Source: Candidatus Zipacnadia bacterium
Lineage (GTDB): Bacteria > Armatimonadota > Zipacnadia > Zipacnadales > UBA5352
NCBI GenBank assembly: GCA_029820945.1
Contig: JALGUJ010000028.1
Location: 1 to 44,505 of the forward strand
Direction of reading: 5' to 3'
Length of the DNA stretch: 44,505 nucleotides
A program made the position numbers and the translations under genes. The notes beneath the pieces were generated by a model. That model did no database searches. It was not told the origin of the DNA and saw nothing but the letters and a program-made list of their open reading frames with translations. Below are positions 32,850 through 41,567 of the stretch, piece after piece (within the stretch, counting starts at the first letter, position 1; each line of letters begins with the position of its first letter).

Positions 32850-33911
32850 ATGAGACCGCTGTCGCAGGAGCTCAGCCGACCGTCGATCGAGGACCTGGGT
32901 GTGCCGCAGGAGCTTGAGCCGCTCTTCCCGCCGGGCGTTGAGCCCGCGCTTGAGGACTGGCGCCTCAGGCGGGCCGAGCTGCTGGCGCGATGGCGTGCGG
33001 TCGTCGGAGAGCCGTCCTTCGGCGCCTTCGACCGCGAGCCGGAGGTGATTGACGAGTTCGACGCGCCGGACTTCCACGGCACGATCCTGCGCCAGCCAAC
33101 CGGCCCCGGGCAGCGTCAGCAGGTGCTGCTCATGGAGCCCCTGGAAGCGCCCGTGTCACCGCTTCCGGGTGCCGTGGTGCCCTACTACCACCCCGATCTA
33201 ATGGCGGGCTTCGACCTGGCGAGCCGAGCGCCGCTTGCCGAGCGTCCGAACGTGCAGTTCGGCAGGCATCTTGTGCGGCAGGGCTACCGGGTGGTCTGCA
33301 CCGAGGCGTTCCCCTACAACACGGTGCCGGACCCGGGCTCCGAGGAAGGCTTCGCCTGGTGGCGGGCGGCCGCGGCGAAGCTGCTTGCAGACAACCCGAG
33401 CTGGACGGGCATCGGCAAGCTGGTCTGGGATACGAGCCGGGCACTGGACCTGCTGCTGGACCATCCGGACACGGACGCCGACCGCATCCTGGTCATGGGG
33501 CACTCGCTCGGGGGCAAGATGGCCTTTTACGCCGCGGCCTTCGACGAGCGCTTCAAGGCCGCCATCTGCTCGGACTTCGGTATCGGCTGGACGTTCACGA
33601 ACTGGGACGCGCCGTGGTACTTCGGAGAGCAGATACGCCGCGCCGGCTTCAGGCTCAACGGCCATCACGCGCTGGCGCTGATCGCTCCGCGTTCGTTCCT
33701 GCTCATCGCCGGGGACGCCGACCGCCCGGAGAGCTGGCAGCACATCAACGAGGCGAGGCGTGTCTACCGACTGCACGGCAGGGAGGACGCGGTGGGCTGC
33801 TTCCTGCACATGACCGGGCACCAGCCGACGACTCAGTCCATCGTGACGGCCTACCGCTGGCTGGCGGAGCAGTTCGGCCTGGAGGAGCAGCCCTGGCGGC
33901 TTGAGGTGTGA
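32850..33911 (+). CDS. Alpha/beta hydrolase, probable acetyl-xylan-esterase-like
   Basis: The product has 353 residues from ATG 32850; GTG 32841 is an alternative, and neither has a strong ribosome site. S219 sits in VMGHSLGGKMAFY, D289 or D291 in LLIAGDADRPESW, and H324 in MTGHQPT, giving a complete triad. AVVPYYHPDLMAGF and GRHLVRQGYRVVCTEAFPYN are typical of the Abhydrolase_7/dienelactone hydrolase group. There is no signal peptide. It shares the overall plan of the 13051-14121 protein but is not close in sequence. It converges on the receiver protein gene. Confidence 0.75.
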   Translation: MRPLSQELSRPSIEDLGVPQELEPLFPPGVEPALEDWRLRRAELLARWRAVVGEPSFGAFDREPEVIDEFDAPDFHGTILRQPTGPGQRQQVLLMEPLEAPVSPLPGAVVPYYHPDLMAGFDLASRAPLAERPNVQFGRHLVRQGYRVVCTEAFPYNTVPDPGSEEGFAWWRAAAAKLLADNPSWTGIGKLVWDTSRALDLLLDHPDTDADRILVMGHSLGGKMAFYAAAFDERFKAAICSDFGIGWTFTNWDAPWYFGEQIRRAGFRLNGHHALALIAPRSFLLIAGDADRPESWQHINEARRVYRLHGREDAVGCFLHMTGHQPTTQSIVTAYRWLAEQFGLEEQPWRLEV

Positions 33912-33955
33912 CACAGCGCGGGCCGCGGCGGGGGCCGCCTCCGTCTGCCCGCCCG

Positions 33956-34375
33956 CTATGTGTCGGGGGGAGCTCCCGCGCGCAGGTCCAGCACCTCCCT
34001 GACCGCGTCGGCCAGCTCCGGACCGTCGAAGGGCTTCTGGAGGTGGTGAATCTCGGGATCGCTCACGCCGTGGTTGCCGAGCGTCCCTTGCGTGTAGCCC
34101 GAGAGGTAGAGCACCGCTATGCCGGGACGCGTCGCGGCAATCCGCCGCGCCACCTCGGCTCCGTTCATCCCCGGCATCACCACGTCGGTGATGAGCAGGT
34201 CGATCGCTCCATCGAACTCGTCGCAGACCCTGAGCGCCTCTGCCGGGGACGCCGCTTCGAGCACGCTGTAGCCCTCTGCATCAAGGACTATCGCGACCAT
34301 CTGCCTGATGACGTCCTCGTCATCCACGACGAGGATAGTCTCGCTGCCTGCTGCTCCGCTCCGGTCCCCGTCCAC
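33956..34375 (-). CDS. Single-domain response regulator (CheY-like receiver)
   Basis: From GTG 34375 the product has 139 residues; TTG 34378, nearer to GAGGAG, is equally possible. The receiver motifs are complete: acidic pair in ILVVDDEDVI, phospho-acceptor D64 in LLITDVVMPGMNG, Ser in LYLSGY, and K114 in HLQKPFDG. No output domain follows. The LSGY and H-x-LQKPF features are those of receivers attached to hybrid PAS kinases. It lies ~400 bases downstream of the histidine kinase on the same strand and may be its partner or phosphate sink. Confidence 0.85.
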   Translation of the reverse strand: MDGDRSGAAGSETILVVDDEDVIRQMVAIVLDAEGYSVLEAASPAEALRVCDEFDGAIDLLITDVVMPGMNGAEVARRIAATRPGIAVLYLSGYTQGTLGNHGVSDPEIHHLQKPFDGPELADAVREVLDLRAGAPPDT

Positions 34376-34778
34376 CAAAGTGATCTCTCTCCTCGTATCC
34401 CCCTGGGATTGGCACGCGCAATGGGGCCCGCCGCCGTACCGACATAGGTGGGGTTCGCCGCCCGCCCCCCGCTTTCCCCCCTTTGGTTTCCTACTTTGGC
34501 CGCTTGCAGGGCAGGTCAGACAGGAACCGCGCGCTGGAGGGTCCAGGCTGCGGGCCTCGGAATCGGCCGTTGCCGCACGGTGCAGGCGGCGTCGGACCTC
34601 TGTGGTGAACCGTGGGGCTGGTCGGTGGTGGCGCGCCATGAAGGGCATGGCGACGAGAGGGTGGGCTCCAGCAGGACCGGGCGCCGGGCGTCTCCCCCCG
34701 GGCGCCGGGCGCCTCCCCCCCTGGGCGCCCGGCGCCATGCGGCACGTGCGCGGCCTGTATGGAGCGCCGCGCCGAGCT
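34376..34778. other. GC-rich spacer between kinase and receiver
   Basis: Apart from the repeat/hairpin block at 34679-34736 no feature is seen. The open frame that extends from the receiver into this space has R/P/A-rich, non-protein-like composition. Confidence 0.5.
34679..34736. repeat. GGCGCC-rich tandem and inverted repeats
   Basis: The unit GGGCGCCGGGCG followed by a C-rich run occurs twice (from 34679 and 34700), then once inverted. GGCGCCGGGCGCC (34701-34713) pairs perfectly with GGCGCCCGGCGCC (34724-34736) across a 10-base loop, a 13-bp stem of GC pairs only. It lies 43 bases after the kinase stop on the minus strand and could end that transcript. Confidence 0.7.
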
Positions 34779-36464
34779 CTACTTGGCGGCCACCAGCTCC
34801 GCCGCTGGCGGCGCTGCCGGCTTGGGCATGGCCGGGTCAACTGCAGGGAGCACGATCGAGAAGGTGGAGCCCACGCCGACCTCGCTGTCCACCTCGATGT
34901 GTCCTCCGTGGAGTTCGGCGATGCGTCGCACGACGTAGAGCCCCAAGCCGGTGCCGCGCTCACTCTTGTCTCGATCGCTGGCGTCCTCGAGCTGAGCGAA
35001 CTTCTCGAAGATCAGATCGAGCTTGTCCTCAGGGATGCCCTTGCCGGTGTCGCTGACCGAGATTCGCACCTCGTCGCCAATGCGCTCGGCGGAGATCGTC
35101 ACCTCGCCACCCGGCTCGGTGTACTTCAAGCTGTTGTCACAGAGACGGTGCAGCGCGCTCTGCAGCCGCTGCTCGTCCACGTAGACTGCGGAGAGGTCGC
35201 CCTTCTGCCAGCCGGTGACGCTGATCTCCTTGCTGCTTGCCTGCAGGGCGATGACCCGGCAGACGCGTTTGACGAGCGACCCGACGTCGCAGGTCTCGCG
35301 CCGGAGCTCGCAGCGGGGGTCATCGAAGTAGGAGGCGTTGAGCAGCTCGCCGGCGATCCATACCAGCCTCTGCGTCTCGCAATCGAGGATCTCGGCGAAG
35401 CGTGCGACCTTCCCGTCGCTGACGCCGTCGGCGAGGGCCGAGAGCATGGAGGCGGTGACCCGCAGAGTGGTGAGCGGGGACCGGATCTCGTGCGTCAGCA
35501 TCGACAGGCCGGCCTCCTTCGCCCGCATCACCGACTTGATGGGTGTGACGTCCTGGCAGACGACCACGTAGCCGACGCGCTCGCCCGCCGGACCGAGACA
35601 GCGCTCCGTGGTCACGCGGAGATCGACGACATCGGGAAGGTCCACGCTCACCTCCCGCACGATCGTGGCGGGCCCATCCGTCGGTTCCGCCACGTCCCTG
35701 AGCACCTCGTCCATCGGGGCCATCGCGTCATCGTCGGCGAGGTCCCGGGCGTTGCGCCCCACCATGTCGGCGGTGGGCACTCCGGTCAGTCGCTGGAGCT
35801 GCCTGTTGGCGACCACCACGTTGCGGTCGCAGTCAAGCAGCACGATGCCTTCGGACATGTTGCGGATAACCAGCTCGTTGGTGCGCCTCTCGCGTTCGAG
35901 CACCTGGCACACGCCGTGCGCGACGCACCCAAGCGCCATCACGGTCAGCAGCAGTCCGGCCAGCAGCCATATCTGCAGCTCGCTGGTAGCGGCCAGCGTC
36001 ACGTAGATCAGGACCACCATGGCGCTCACCAGCATGACCGCGAGTCGCATCCGGCTGAACAGCGCGACGGAGTAGAGAATGGGCACGACCAGCAAGGCGC
36101 TGAATGGGCTACTCAGCCCGCCTGTGCCGACCGTCACCAGCCACAGCCAGGCCAGGTCGCCGAGCACGACGACCACGGCGCCCCGGGTCAGCGCACCGGT
36201 GCGCCGCAGGCGAAGCCAGTCGGCCTCATAGCGAGCCCACATGCTCAGGAACGCGCCGATGATAAGCCCCGTGTAGAACACGAGGTGGTTGGTCACCAGC
36301 TCGGGGCCGATCGCGGCCGCCGCCATCAGAAGAAGCAGCAGCCCGATGCGCACGTTATCCTCGGCGCGGATGATCGAGAACTCATACGGGCGCTCGCCGG
36401 CATCATCCTCAGCGTCGCCGATCCGTGCCCAGTGGTAGTCGGGTAACGACTCCCCGCTTGGCAT
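34779..36464 (-). CDS. Membrane PAS-domain sensor histidine kinase
   Basis: The product has 561 residues. Residues ~38-185 contain about six membrane helices (IGLLLLLMAAAAIG, LVVPILYSVALFS, IWLLAGLLLTVMAL). A PAS domain follows at ~197-310 (NMSEGIVLLDCDRNVVVANR). HisKA has H325 in SMLTHEIRSPLTTLRV. HATPase has N444 in LCDNSLKY, D472 in VSDTGKGIPEDKL, an F box (FEKFAQLED) and G-box GTGLGLYVVRRIAELHGG. The predicted role is autophosphorylation and transfer to the flanking OmpR-type regulator (upstream) or receiver (downstream). The membrane part is of the multi-helix kind with little periplasmic exposure, so a membrane or internal signal is likely. ATG 36464 follows GGAGCGG. Confidence 0.9.
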   Translation of the reverse strand: MPSGESLPDYHWARIGDAEDDAGERPYEFSIIRAEDNVRIGLLLLLMAAAAIGPELVTNHLVFYTGLIIGAFLSMWARYEADWLRLRRTGALTRGAVVVVLGDLAWLWLVTVGTGGLSSPFSALLVVPILYSVALFSRMRLAVMLVSAMVVLIYVTLAATSELQIWLLAGLLLTVMALGCVAHGVCQVLERERRTNELVIRNMSEGIVLLDCDRNVVVANRQLQRLTGVPTADMVGRNARDLADDDAMAPMDEVLRDVAEPTDGPATIVREVSVDLPDVVDLRVTTERCLGPAGERVGYVVVCQDVTPIKSVMRAKEAGLSMLTHEIRSPLTTLRVTASMLSALADGVSDGKVARFAEILDCETQRLVWIAGELLNASYFDDPRCELRRETCDVGSLVKRVCRVIALQASSKEISVTGWQKGDLSAVYVDEQRLQSALHRLCDNSLKYTEPGGEVTISAERIGDEVRISVSDTGKGIPEDKLDLIFEKFAQLEDASDRDKSERGTGLGLYVVRRIAELHGGHIEVDSEVGVGSTFSIVLPAVDPAMPKPAAPPAAELVAAK

Positions 36465-36788
36465 CGCACATCACCGCTCCTTCGCTGCAAAAGCCTCTCA
36501 ATGGTCCGGCACGGCTGCATCTCTCCCTCTGGTGCTGCCCAGCCGGCGGCGCGTGTCGGTGTATGGAGCGCAGTCACCACGTAGCATATCATCTCCGAGG
36601 CCTGTCTTGCGTGAATATCGCGTTAGTATTGCGCAGAATCTGAGCTTGGCACCCCGTCTCTTGTGTGCGCCATGCCCGAGGCACACACGCGAGTGTGGCA
36701 TCGTGCGCGTACGCATGGCGGGCACTCCACCAACCGATGAGAGATGTCTCGAAGGAGTCTGTTGGCTCGCACAGGGGCCGGCCGGCGC
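36465..36788. other. Intergenic stretch between regulator and kinase
   Basis: There is no gene or convincing promoter. The stretch is less GC-rich than its surroundings around 36610-36650, which is the likeliest place for a promoter of the kinase gene. Confidence 0.45.
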
Positions 36789-37499
36789 TTAGGTCTCGGG
36801 GGCGCGCACGACGTAGCCATGACGGACGACGGTGTGCAGGTAGAGCGGGCTGGATGGGTCCTCCTCCAGCCTCTCGCGCAGGTTCTTCATGTGCCAACGC
36901 ACGAGGCTGGGGTCGCCGGTGCCCGGAGCGTAGCCCCAGACCTGCACCAGGAGCTGCTCGGCACCGAAGACCTCGCCGGGGTGGGCCATGAGGTGGTAGA
37001 GCAGGTCGAGCTGCACCGGTGTCAGCGGGACCCGCCTGCCATCGACCTCGGCCTCGCGGGTCGCGGCGTTGAGCGTCAGGCCTCCCACCCGCAGGACCTG
37101 CGCCTCAGCCGTCTCATCGCGCCGAACGCGGCTCATCCTGCGCATGACCGCGCGCACTCGCGCGACCAACTCCTCGGCGTCGAAGGGCTTGGGCAGGTAG
37201 TCATCGCCGCCCATCTCCAGACCCTTCACGCGGTCATCCACCTCGTCGCGCTGGGTGAGGAAGAGGATGAGAACATCGCCGATGACCGGGTCTCCGCGCA
37301 GGCGCCGGCAGACTTCAAGCCCATCCATGCCCGGCATGTTGATGTCGAGGACGACCAACTCGGGCTGGTGGCGACGTGCCAGATTCAGTGCCGTCGGCCC
37401 GTCGCTCGCGGTCAGCACCTCGAAGCCGTGGTCCTGCAGGGCGTGCTGGACGACCGAGAGCACCATCTCCTCGTCGTCCACCACTAGGATCGCGGACAT
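36789..37499 (-). CDS. OmpR/PhoB-family response regulator
   Basis: The product has 236 residues; ATG 37499 has GGAGG nine bases upstream. The receiver (1-120) has D9-D10-type acidic residues in ILVVDDEE, phospho-acceptor D52 in VVLDINMPGMDG, a Thr in FLTQRDE and K104 in YLPKPFDAEEL. A winged-helix DNA-binding domain (~135-233) shows LTPVQLDLLYHLMAHPGEVF and SLVRWHMKNLRERLEEDPSS, LHTVVRHGYVV. It is the natural partner of the histidine kinase 325 bases downstream on the same strand. Target genes are unknown. Confidence 0.9.
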   Translation of the reverse strand: MSAILVVDDEEMVLSVVQHALQDHGFEVLTASDGPTALNLARRHQPELVVLDINMPGMDGLEVCRRLRGDPVIGDVLILFLTQRDEVDDRVKGLEMGGDDYLPKPFDAEELVARVRAVMRRMSRVRRDETAEAQVLRVGGLTLNAATREAEVDGRRVPLTPVQLDLLYHLMAHPGEVFGAEQLLVQVWGYAPGTGDPSLVRWHMKNLRERLEEDPSSPLYLHTVVRHGYVVRAPET

Positions 37500-37737
37500 G
37501 GAGAGCCACCTCCTGCCCCGGCATAGGACTGCCGGTTACGCCGGAATTCCCCGTCCGCGCCTGTTTTCCTTCCTACCGCCGCCCGCGGCGCGGGGAGTCG
37601 ATACAGGGGGGCCTGCAGCCCGCCGCGGAACGAATCGCCTATCCCGGACTGCCGCCTCGGCCGCGGGCGGCGCCCGCGCCGATGCCGCGACGACACCATA
37701 TCGCGAATCGCGGCCGACGAAATCAAGCGGCGGCGCC
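37500..37737. other. Divergent intergenic space
   Basis: Upstream of both the OmpR-type gene (minus) and the cold-shock gene (plus). Beyond the cold-shock promoter at 37738 no feature is clear. Confidence 0.45.
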
Positions 37738-37766
37738 TTGCGCAACGGCGTTTCCTGTGGTATTGT
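37738..37766 (+). promoter_or_regulatory. Promoter of the cold-shock gene
   Basis: TTGCGC (37738-37743), 17-base spacer, TATTGT (37761-37766). The start codon at 37884 leaves a leader of ~110 bases, as is usual for cold-shock mRNAs. Confidence 0.55.
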
Positions 37767-37883
37767 CGCGTGCAGGTATTGGCGGGTAGACCGCCCGGAG
37801 GTGTCGTTGTTCGGGTCGCTGGTGGACTTGTCTTCTAGCGGACGAGCAGGACACTGGGAAGACTCACGATGGAGGCAAGACGC

Positions 37884-38120
37884 ATGGCGACCGGCACAGT
37901 GAAGTGGTTCGACGACGCGAAGGGCTACGGGTTCATCGAGCGCGAGGACGGAGAGGACGTTTTCGTGCACTACTCCGGGATCGTGGGCGAGGGCTACAAG
38001 AGCCTCGCAGAGGGGGCCAAGGTCGAGTTCGACGTCGAGCAGGACGCCAAGGGCCCGCGCGCGGCAAACGTGGTGGTCATCGAGTCGCCACCCGAGGCCG
38101 CGTCGGCGGACATGTGGTAG
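37884..38120 (+). CDS. Cold-shock domain protein (CspA family)
   Basis: ATG 37884 is preferred over the in-frame ATG at 37869 because GGAGG (37871-37875) lies eight bases before it and because [11 protein letters not shown] is the family start. The 78-residue product is a full OB-fold with RNP1 ([10 protein letters not shown]) and RNP2 (VFVHYSGI), which bind single-stranded RNA and DNA. Positions FIERE and VHYSGIV keep the aromatic face. A tail EAASADMW extends ~10 residues beyond the usual end. It is a single-gene transcript with its own promoter and terminator. Confidence 0.95.
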   Translation: MATGTVKWFDDAKGYGFIEREDGEDVFVHYSGIVGEGYKSLAEGAKVEFDVEQDAKGPRAANVVVIESPPEAASADMW

Positions 38121-38137
38121 CCTGCAGCGCAATGACC

Positions 38138-38175
38138 GAAAGCGCCCGGCCGTGAGCCAGGCGCTTTCTCCTTAG
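38138..38175 (+). terminator. Terminator of the cold-shock gene
   Basis: GAAAGCGCC (38138-38146) pairs with GGCGCTTTC (38160-38168), followed by TCCTT. The glucan phosphorylase gene converges from the other side, so it may serve both. Confidence 0.7.
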
Positions 38176-38211
38176 GGCCTTTCGTTGGTCTGCGGAATCG
38201 GGCCGCGACGG

Positions 38212-40773
38212 TTACTCGGCCCAGAGGATGCAGCCGGTGTCGAACGGACTGGCCAGGTCTTCGTGTGAGGGCAACACGCGCACCGTGTAGCCCCACCGGC
38301 CGGTGCCGTCGCACTCAATCACGCCCTCGAAGAGATGGCGGGCCTCGGCGGACGGCCCGACGTACTCCATCTGCGTCGTGCGTGGCGCCACGATCTCGCC
38401 GGACGATTCCACGCCGCCGAACTGCAACTGCACCTGCACGTCATCCGGCGTGGCGCCTCCCAGCGCCACGTCGGCCCGTACCGTGATGCGGTCACCGAAA
38501 TACGTAACCTCGTCGATGTCGTCCGTGATCTCGACGAACCGGAGCTGGGGCCACCTCAGCTTGAGCTGATCCCGCCACGCCGCAAGCGCCCGCGCCCGCT
38601 GGAAGTTCGATGCGCTTAACCGCGCGGTCAGGCGGATGCCGGGCAGGTAGAAGCGGGACACGTACTCCCCGACCATGCGGTTTGAGTTGAAGGCGGGGCA
38701 GATCGCCTGCATGGCGCTCTTCATTCGCGCCACCCAGCGGTGCGGGATGCCGTCGCCGCCCCGATCGTAGAAGAGAGGCAGGATCTCCCGCTCCAGCAGC
38801 GTGTAGAGCGCCTCGGACTCCACGTCGTCCTGGTGTTCCGGGTCGTCGTACTCCTCGCCGCGGCCGATTGCCCAGCCGGTCTGCGGGGTGTAGGCCTCGG
38901 CCCACCAGCCGTCGAGGATGCTGCAGTTGAGGCCGCCGTTGGCCGTGACCTTCATTCCGCTGGTGCCGCTGGCCTCCATCGGCCGGCGCGGCGTGTTGAG
39001 CCACACGTCCACTCCCTGCACGATGTAGCGGGCGAGCCGCAGGTCGTAGTCCTCCAGGAAGACCATGCGCTGCCGCACCTCCGGGTCGCTGGAGAAGTGC
39101 ACGATCCTGCGGATGAACTCCTTCCCCGGCCGATCGTCGGGGTGGGCCTTGCCCGCGAAGATGATCTGCACGGGGTGGTCGCGGTCGGTCAGCAGGGCCC
39201 GCAGCCGCTCGGGGTTGCGCAGCAGCAGCGTTGAGCGCTTGTAGGTGGCGAAGCGCCGGCCGAAGCCGATGGTCAGGGCCTCGGGGTCCAGCGCCTCCTC
39301 GGCGTGCGCGAGGTCGGTCGCGCCCGAGCCACGTTGCTCGAGCTGCGACCGCAGCCGCCGCCGCGCCACCGCCACCAGGCGCTCGCGCCGGCGCTCGTGA
39401 GCGCGCCACAGCTCGGCCTCGGGGATCTGCGCCACCCGCTCCCAGATGCTCTGGTCGCCCGGCTCGGTGCGCCATTGGATGCCCAGGTAGCGATCGAACA
39501 GCGTCGCCATGTCGTCGGAGATGAAGGAGCCGACGTGGATCCCGTTGGTGACCGACAGGATCGGTACCTCGCTCTCGGGGACGTCCGGCCAGAGCTCCGA
39601 CCACGCCGCCCGCGACACCTTCCCGTGCAGCTTGCTCACGGCGTTGCGCCAGGCCGAGAAGCGCAGCGCCAGCACGGTCATGCAGAAGGAGTCGCTCGCG
39701 CCTTCCCCCGGCTCGCGGCCCAGGGCCATGAACTGATCGAGCGTCAGGCCGAGCTGCGGGTAGTAGCGCTTGAAGTACTTCTCCACCAGCGCCCTCGGGA
39801 AGCGGTCGTGCCCGGCGACCACGGGCGTGTGCGTGGTGAAGACGTTGCCCACCCGCGTGGCCTCCACGGCCTCATCGAAGGTCAGGTTGTGGTCCACCAT
39901 CGCCCGGCGTACGCGCTCGAGGGCGAGGAAGGCGGCGTGCCCCTCATTGAGGTGGAAGACCGAGGGAGAGGTGTCCAGGCAGCACTCCAGCGCCTCCACG
40001 CCGCCGATGCCCAGCAGCATCTCCTGCCGGATGCGCATGTCGAGATCGCCGCCATAGAGCTGATAGGTGATCTTCCGGTCGCCGGGCACGTTCGCTTCAC
40101 AGTTGGTGTCGAGCAGAAAGAGCGAGACGCGGCCAACATCGACGCGCCAGACCAGCGCCGTCACGCTCCGCTCGCCGATGGGCACCTGGATGCACAGGGG
40201 GCTCCCGTCCTCGCAGGTCACCGGCTCGACGGGCATCGCGTGGAAGTCGCTCTCGCTGTACTCCTCCTGCTGCCAGCCGTCGGGGTTCAGATACTGCCTG
40301 AAGTAGCCCACCTGGTAGAGCAGCCCTACGCCGTAGACGGGCACTCCCATGTCGCTGGCGCTCTTGAGGTAGTCGCCCGCGAGCACCCCGAGGCCGCCGG
40401 CATAGAGCGGGAGCGCCTCGCTGAGTCCGTACTCGAAGCTGAAGTAGGCGATCGTCCGGTCCGCCGCCTCGGGGAAGGTCCGCGCGAACCAGGTCTCCGC
40501 CTCCATGTGGCTCCGGAAGTTCGCCATCACGCGGTCGAGGTGCTGCCGAAAGCTTTCGTCCTCCGCGAGCTCCTGCCAGCGCTGCTGGCTGACCATCCCG
40601 AACATGGCCACCGGGTTGTGCCCGCTGTGCTCCCACAGGTCGCGATCGACGCGGCGGATCAGCTCCCTGCCGTCCGGCGTGTAGCTCCACCACAGGTTGT
40701 TGGCCAGCGTCCGCAGCCCGCTCAGGCTCTCCGGCAGTCTGGGCCGAACGGTGTAGCTCTGGTACGCCTTCAC
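38212..40773 (-). CDS. glgP: Alpha-glucan phosphorylase (GT35)
   Basis: The product has 853 residues from GTG 40773, which has GGAGGTGG upstream; the longer frame to 40821 has no site. It breaks down glycogen or maltodextrin with phosphate to give glucose 1-phosphate. The N-terminal DUF3417 region has LRTLANNLWWSYTPDGRELI. PLP-binding K608 lies in SGTSGMKVTANGG. Other family motifs are YGLSEALPLYAGGLGVLAGD, FHLNEGHAAFLALER, TTHTPVVAGHDRFP, SVTNGIHVGSF, FGRRFATYKRS and FAGKAHPDD. This is the shorter-type bacterial/archaeal phosphorylase (~850) rather than the muscle type. It probably serves intracellular storage glucan. Confidence 0.95.
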   Translation of the reverse strand: MKAYQSYTVRPRLPESLSGLRTLANNLWWSYTPDGRELIRRVDRDLWEHSGHNPVAMFGMVSQQRWQELAEDESFRQHLDRVMANFRSHMEAETWFARTFPEAADRTIAYFSFEYGLSEALPLYAGGLGVLAGDYLKSASDMGVPVYGVGLLYQVGYFRQYLNPDGWQQEEYSESDFHAMPVEPVTCEDGSPLCIQVPIGERSVTALVWRVDVGRVSLFLLDTNCEANVPGDRKITYQLYGGDLDMRIRQEMLLGIGGVEALECCLDTSPSVFHLNEGHAAFLALERVRRAMVDHNLTFDEAVEATRVGNVFTTHTPVVAGHDRFPRALVEKYFKRYYPQLGLTLDQFMALGREPGEGASDSFCMTVLALRFSAWRNAVSKLHGKVSRAAWSELWPDVPESEVPILSVTNGIHVGSFISDDMATLFDRYLGIQWRTEPGDQSIWERVAQIPEAELWRAHERRRERLVAVARRRLRSQLEQRGSGATDLAHAEEALDPEALTIGFGRRFATYKRSTLLLRNPERLRALLTDRDHPVQIIFAGKAHPDDRPGKEFIRRIVHFSSDPEVRQRMVFLEDYDLRLARYIVQGVDVWLNTPRRPMEASGTSGMKVTANGGLNCSILDGWWAEAYTPQTGWAIGRGEEYDDPEHQDDVESEALYTLLEREILPLFYDRGGDGIPHRWVARMKSAMQAICPAFNSNRMVGEYVSRFYLPGIRLTARLSASNFQRARALAAWRDQLKLRWPQLRFVEITDDIDEVTYFGDRITVRADVALGGATPDDVQVQLQFGGVESSGEIVAPRTTQMEYVGPSAEARHLFEGVIECDGTGRWGYTVRVLPSHEDLASPFDTGCILWAE

Positions 40774-40813
40774 TGCGGCCACCTCCGGTTGCGGGTCGGG
40801 GCCCCGAATCCGT

Positions 40814-40861
40814 TGGGGCAAACACCGTGCCGCCCATCGCGAGGCGATCGGGTTTGCCCCA
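40814..40861. repeat. Inverted repeat between DUF1284 gene and glgP
   Basis: TGGGGCAAAC (40814-40823) and GTTTGCCCCA (40852-40861) form a perfect 10-bp stem with a 28-base loop that holds a smaller CGCC/GGCG pairing. It could be a terminator for the upstream minus-strand gene or a leader structure for glgP. Confidence 0.5.
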
Positions 40862-40979
40862 CTCCATCAGACCATTCGCCATTGCCCGCCCGGCGGCCTC
40901 TGTCGCATCCCCGTCAGGAACGACGAGCGGGCGACCTGGTGGCGCCGACAGCGCCATTGGCCGACGCACGCGCCGCGCC

Positions 40980-41417
40980 TCACTCCTCGAGCTTCTCGAG
41001 GCCCTCTGTGAGCTTGCTCAGCCTCCCCGCCGGGTCTTCGCCGGGGTGTGCACAGACCTGCTCGATGCCGTCCAGGTGCGCGCGGATGACCCCGAGGTAC
41101 TCCCGGAAGCTCATGACCTGCCCCTCGGTCATCTCCAGGTGCACCAGCAGCCGCCGGTCGAGATCGTCGTTGTAGTCCTGCTTCGAGACGGGAGGATCGA
41201 GCTGGCTGAGCACGTCGTCGCAGCGTCCGTCCACCAGATGAACGCACGGGGCGCAGATGTCGTCGGCGTCCACCACGAACTCGATGGTCACGTCCACGTC
41301 CGAGATCACGCGCTCGGCGACCGTGTGCACCGCGTGGCCGTAATCGCTTGGCCGGAAGGGCCTCCCGGCGCCGTACTGAGTGACGATGTCTATGAGGTGG
41401 TGTGGGCGGGCTCGCAT
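40980..41417 (-). CDS. DUF1284 family protein
   Basis: The product has 145 residues. ATG 41417 is chosen because AAGGGAG lies six bases upstream; the ATG two codons before it touches that site. The family's RxHHLL-type opening is present as MRARPHHLIDIVTQYGAG, followed by a cysteine pair in DDICAPCVHL and a third Cys in GRCDDVLSQLDPPVSKQDYN. These cysteines could bind a metal or iron-sulfur cluster, as proposed for the family; no reaction is established. It is followed by an inverted repeat and then glgP on the same strand. Confidence 0.8.
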   Translation of the reverse strand: MRARPHHLIDIVTQYGAGRPFRPSDYGHAVHTVAERVISDVDVTIEFVVDADDICAPCVHLVDGRCDDVLSQLDPPVSKQDYNDDLDRRLLVHLEMTEGQVMSFREYLGVIRAHLDGIEQVCAHPGEDPAGRLSKLTEGLEKLEE

Positions 41418-41567
41418 GCTCATCTCCCTTCCCCCCGCGGCCTGGCGCGCGGCGGGGCTCGGGGGCGATGCTGAGAGGTCGCACGCCATCTTCCGCGGAA
41501 TGGTGGCGCTGTCCTGCACGATCCGGCCGGCGCGCCGGTAACCGCGCGAGCCTGAGGAGGCCCTGGG

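Noticed and set aside
33912-33955. GCGGC/GCCGC pairing between the convergent hydrolase and receiver genes as terminator
   Set aside because: Five-bp stem in a G/C-only stretch with no U-run; not above what such composition gives by chance.
34679-34736. GGCGCC tandem units as a CRISPR-like array
   Set aside because: Units are ~21 bases with no unique spacers of constant length; no cas genes near.
39304-41175. 623-codon plus-strand open frame opposite glgP
   Set aside because: Antisense shadow; glgP on the minus strand carries all family motifs.
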